From NCBI RefSeq assembly GCF_021654035.1, contig NZ_JAJPDW010000004.1, forward strand, positions 124,001-188,000: a stretch of 64,000 bases of DNA. The letters are read 5' to 3'. The notes under the pieces were generated by a model. It did no database searches. It was given only the letters and a program-made list of their open reading frames with translations, and was not told the DNA's origin. The translations under genes were made by a program, and so were the position numbers. This DNA comes from Microbacterium aurantiacum. GTDB lineage: Bacteria > Actinomycetota > Actinomycetes > Actinomycetales > Microbacteriaceae. Positions 62,987-64,000 of the stretch are shown piece after piece. Numbering within the stretch: position 1 is the stretch's first letter; each line of letters starts with the position of its first letter.

Positions 62987-64000
62987 GGGTGTCGTCCTTC
63001 GCTGCGCCGACCGCTGCGGCATCCGTCGCCCGGGCGAGGGTCGCTTCGCGCTCGGCCTCCGCCGCTTCCCGTGCCGCGGCGAGCTCTTCGGTGGCCACCC
63101 GGACGGCGTTCTCCGCCTTGCGCACGCGTCGCAGGATGAACGTGGGCGCACCGTGGCGCTCGCGGACCCGATCGGCGTCCTCGGCGACGCCCAGGATGAT
63201 CCAGGAAGAGGCGAGGAGGATCACCTGCGCCGACAGATTGAACCAGAGCAGGAGTGCGATGAGAGCGGCGAAGGAGGCCAGGAGCGGGTTGGATCCGGCG
63301 CCTCCGACGAAAAGTCCGGACAGCTGTTGCAGAACGACCAGCCCGACTCCGCCGAGGGCCGCCCCGCCGATGATCGTCCGCGGGCGCGCCTTCACCCCGG
63401 CGAGTGTCACGAAGGCGAGGGCGATCAGCCCGGCGTCGAGGAGGAAGACCACCACGATGGAGAAGCCGCGAGTCGCGATCTCGACGAGCGCACCGTCGCC
63501 GATGCCGATCCACTCCCGGACGCTGCCGATGAAGGCGGTGCCCGCGAAGGTCGCTGCGGCGGCGAGCACGAAGCCCCCGCCGATCGCGACGGCCAGGGCG
63601 AGGTTCCGCAGGATCACCCAGATGAAGAGCGTGTCCTCGGCGACGCGGTCGGCGAGCGCCCGCAGCGCCGAGCGGAGCGATCCGATGGCGCCGATCGCCG
63701 CGCCGAGGAGGCCGACGAGCGACAGGATGCCGGCGACCGTCAGTCCCGCGGGGGCGGCGATGTCGTCGACGTCGATCAGCCCGCCCTCCCCCAGCAGACC
63801 GGGGATGGCGGAGTCGACGGCGCTGATGAGCGACTGCCAGGCGACCGGGTTGTCGCTCAACCACAGCGCCGCGAACGAGAACCCCAACAACACCCCGGCG
63901 AAGACGGAGAACAGCGCGCGGTACGTGATCGCGTCCGCGAGCATCGCCCCTCGGCGCTCGGAGTAGTGCAGGAAGGTCCGCACGGGTCGGAGCGCCAGCG
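62979..64000 (-). CDS. YihY/BrkB-family membrane protein (5' end beyond window)
   Basis: At least 340 residues. About six membrane helices are visible, with the family start TFLHYSERRGAMLADAITYRALFSVFAG, and a basic coiled-coil-like C-terminus rich in Arg, Ala and Glu. The family was once thought to be RNase BN but is now regarded as inner-membrane proteins of unknown function. A GTG at 63983 could start it, but the frame is open to the window edge (reading LALRPV), so the true start probably lies outside. Confidence 0.88.
   Translation of the reverse strand, partial: LALRPVRTFLHYSERRGAMLADAITYRALFSVFAGVLLGFSFAALWLSDNPVAWQSLISAVDSAIPGLLGEGGLIDVDDIAAPAGLTVAGILSLVGLLGAAIGAIGSLRSALRALADRVAEDTLFIWVILRNLALAVAIGGGFVLAAAATFAGTAFIGSVREWIGIGDGALVEIATRGFSIVVVFLLDAGLIALAFVTLAGVKARPRTIIGGAALGGVGLVVLQQLSGLFVGGAGSNPLLASFAALIALLLWFNLSAQVILLASSWIILGVAEDADRVRERHGAPTFILRRVRKAENAVRVATEELAAAREAAEAEREATLARATDAAAVGAAKDDTRG

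Noticed and set aside
1..64000. Mobile elements, CRISPR arrays, tRNA or rRNA genes
   Set aside because: No regularly spaced repeats, transposase or integrase motifs, attachment-site-like repeats or cloverleaf-type sequences were seen in any gap; gaps are all under 170 bp.

Overview
This is a 64-kb stretch of high-GC actinobacterial chromosome, most probably from the Microbacteriaceae and Microbacterium-like. The evidence is the bcc-aa3 respiratory genes, a dcw cluster without ftsA but with sepF, yggT and wag31, the garA/ftsR pair, a class II DAHP synthase, the Rv2175c-pknL synteny, and the GTG/TTG starts with strongly GC-biased third codon positions. It is a dense housekeeping region. No intergenic gap exceeds 170 bp, and I saw no tRNA, rRNA, transposase, phage gene or CRISPR array.

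Layout. 1-7.7 kb holds the respiratory genes: the end of ctaE with qcrC-qcrA-qcrB on the plus strand, facing ctaC-ctaD-ctaF on the minus strand, with a rhodanese gene and two bidirectional hairpins between them. 7.8-14.2 kb holds erpA, an M20 peptidase, a DUF3043-like protein, pyrD, nrdR, hisD and an unknown membrane protein. 14.2-20.5 kb holds dnaE, a NUDIX hydrolase, an RluA-type pseudouridine synthase, lspA and wag31. 20.6-37.0 kb is the division and peptidoglycan cluster, read on the minus strand from mraZ at 36.97 kb to yggT at 20.64 kb: mraZ-rsmH-ftsL-ftsI-murF-mraY-murD-ftsW-murG-(GntR pair on the plus strand)-murC-ftsQ-ftsZ-yggS-sepF-yggT. murE is absent from its usual place between ftsI and murF.

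37-45 kb holds a DUF3040 protein, a polyprenyl diphosphate synthase, an Rv2175c-like DNA-binding protein, a LysM exoprotein, a PASTA Ser/Thr kinase, the class II DAHP synthase, a PlsC-like acyltransferase and a ROK glucokinase. 45-53 kb holds an acyl-CoA synthetase, peptide deformylase, a MinD/ParA-like ATPase with a long acidic N-terminus, and pyruvate carboxylase. 52.9-64 kb holds a ParA-type ATPase, two MerR regulators (one FtsR-like), GarA/OdhI, a CopC-like protein, lipoamide dehydrogenase, a CYTH protein, a small unknown protein, a glutamine amidotransferase, glycogen phosphorylase, NAD(P)HX epimerase and a YihY-family membrane protein cut by the window edge.

How the genes connect. QcrABC and CtaCDEF would form the menaquinol:O2 supercomplex. 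The dcw genes make lipid II and assemble the FtsZ/SepF/FtsQLWI divisome, with Wag31 at the poles. The PASTA kinase and the FHA protein GarA are candidate partners linking wall sensing to the 2-oxoglutarate node, which lpd also serves. Across the whole window many genes have a TANNNT hexamer 6-8 nt before the start codon, pointing to widespread leaderless transcription.

I did not find a clearly novel system. The most unusual items are a probably frameshifted membrane gene coupled to a GntR regulator, the MraZ box array, the missing murE, the disordered-headed MinD-like ATPase, and two terminator hairpins that include the ends of coding sequences.
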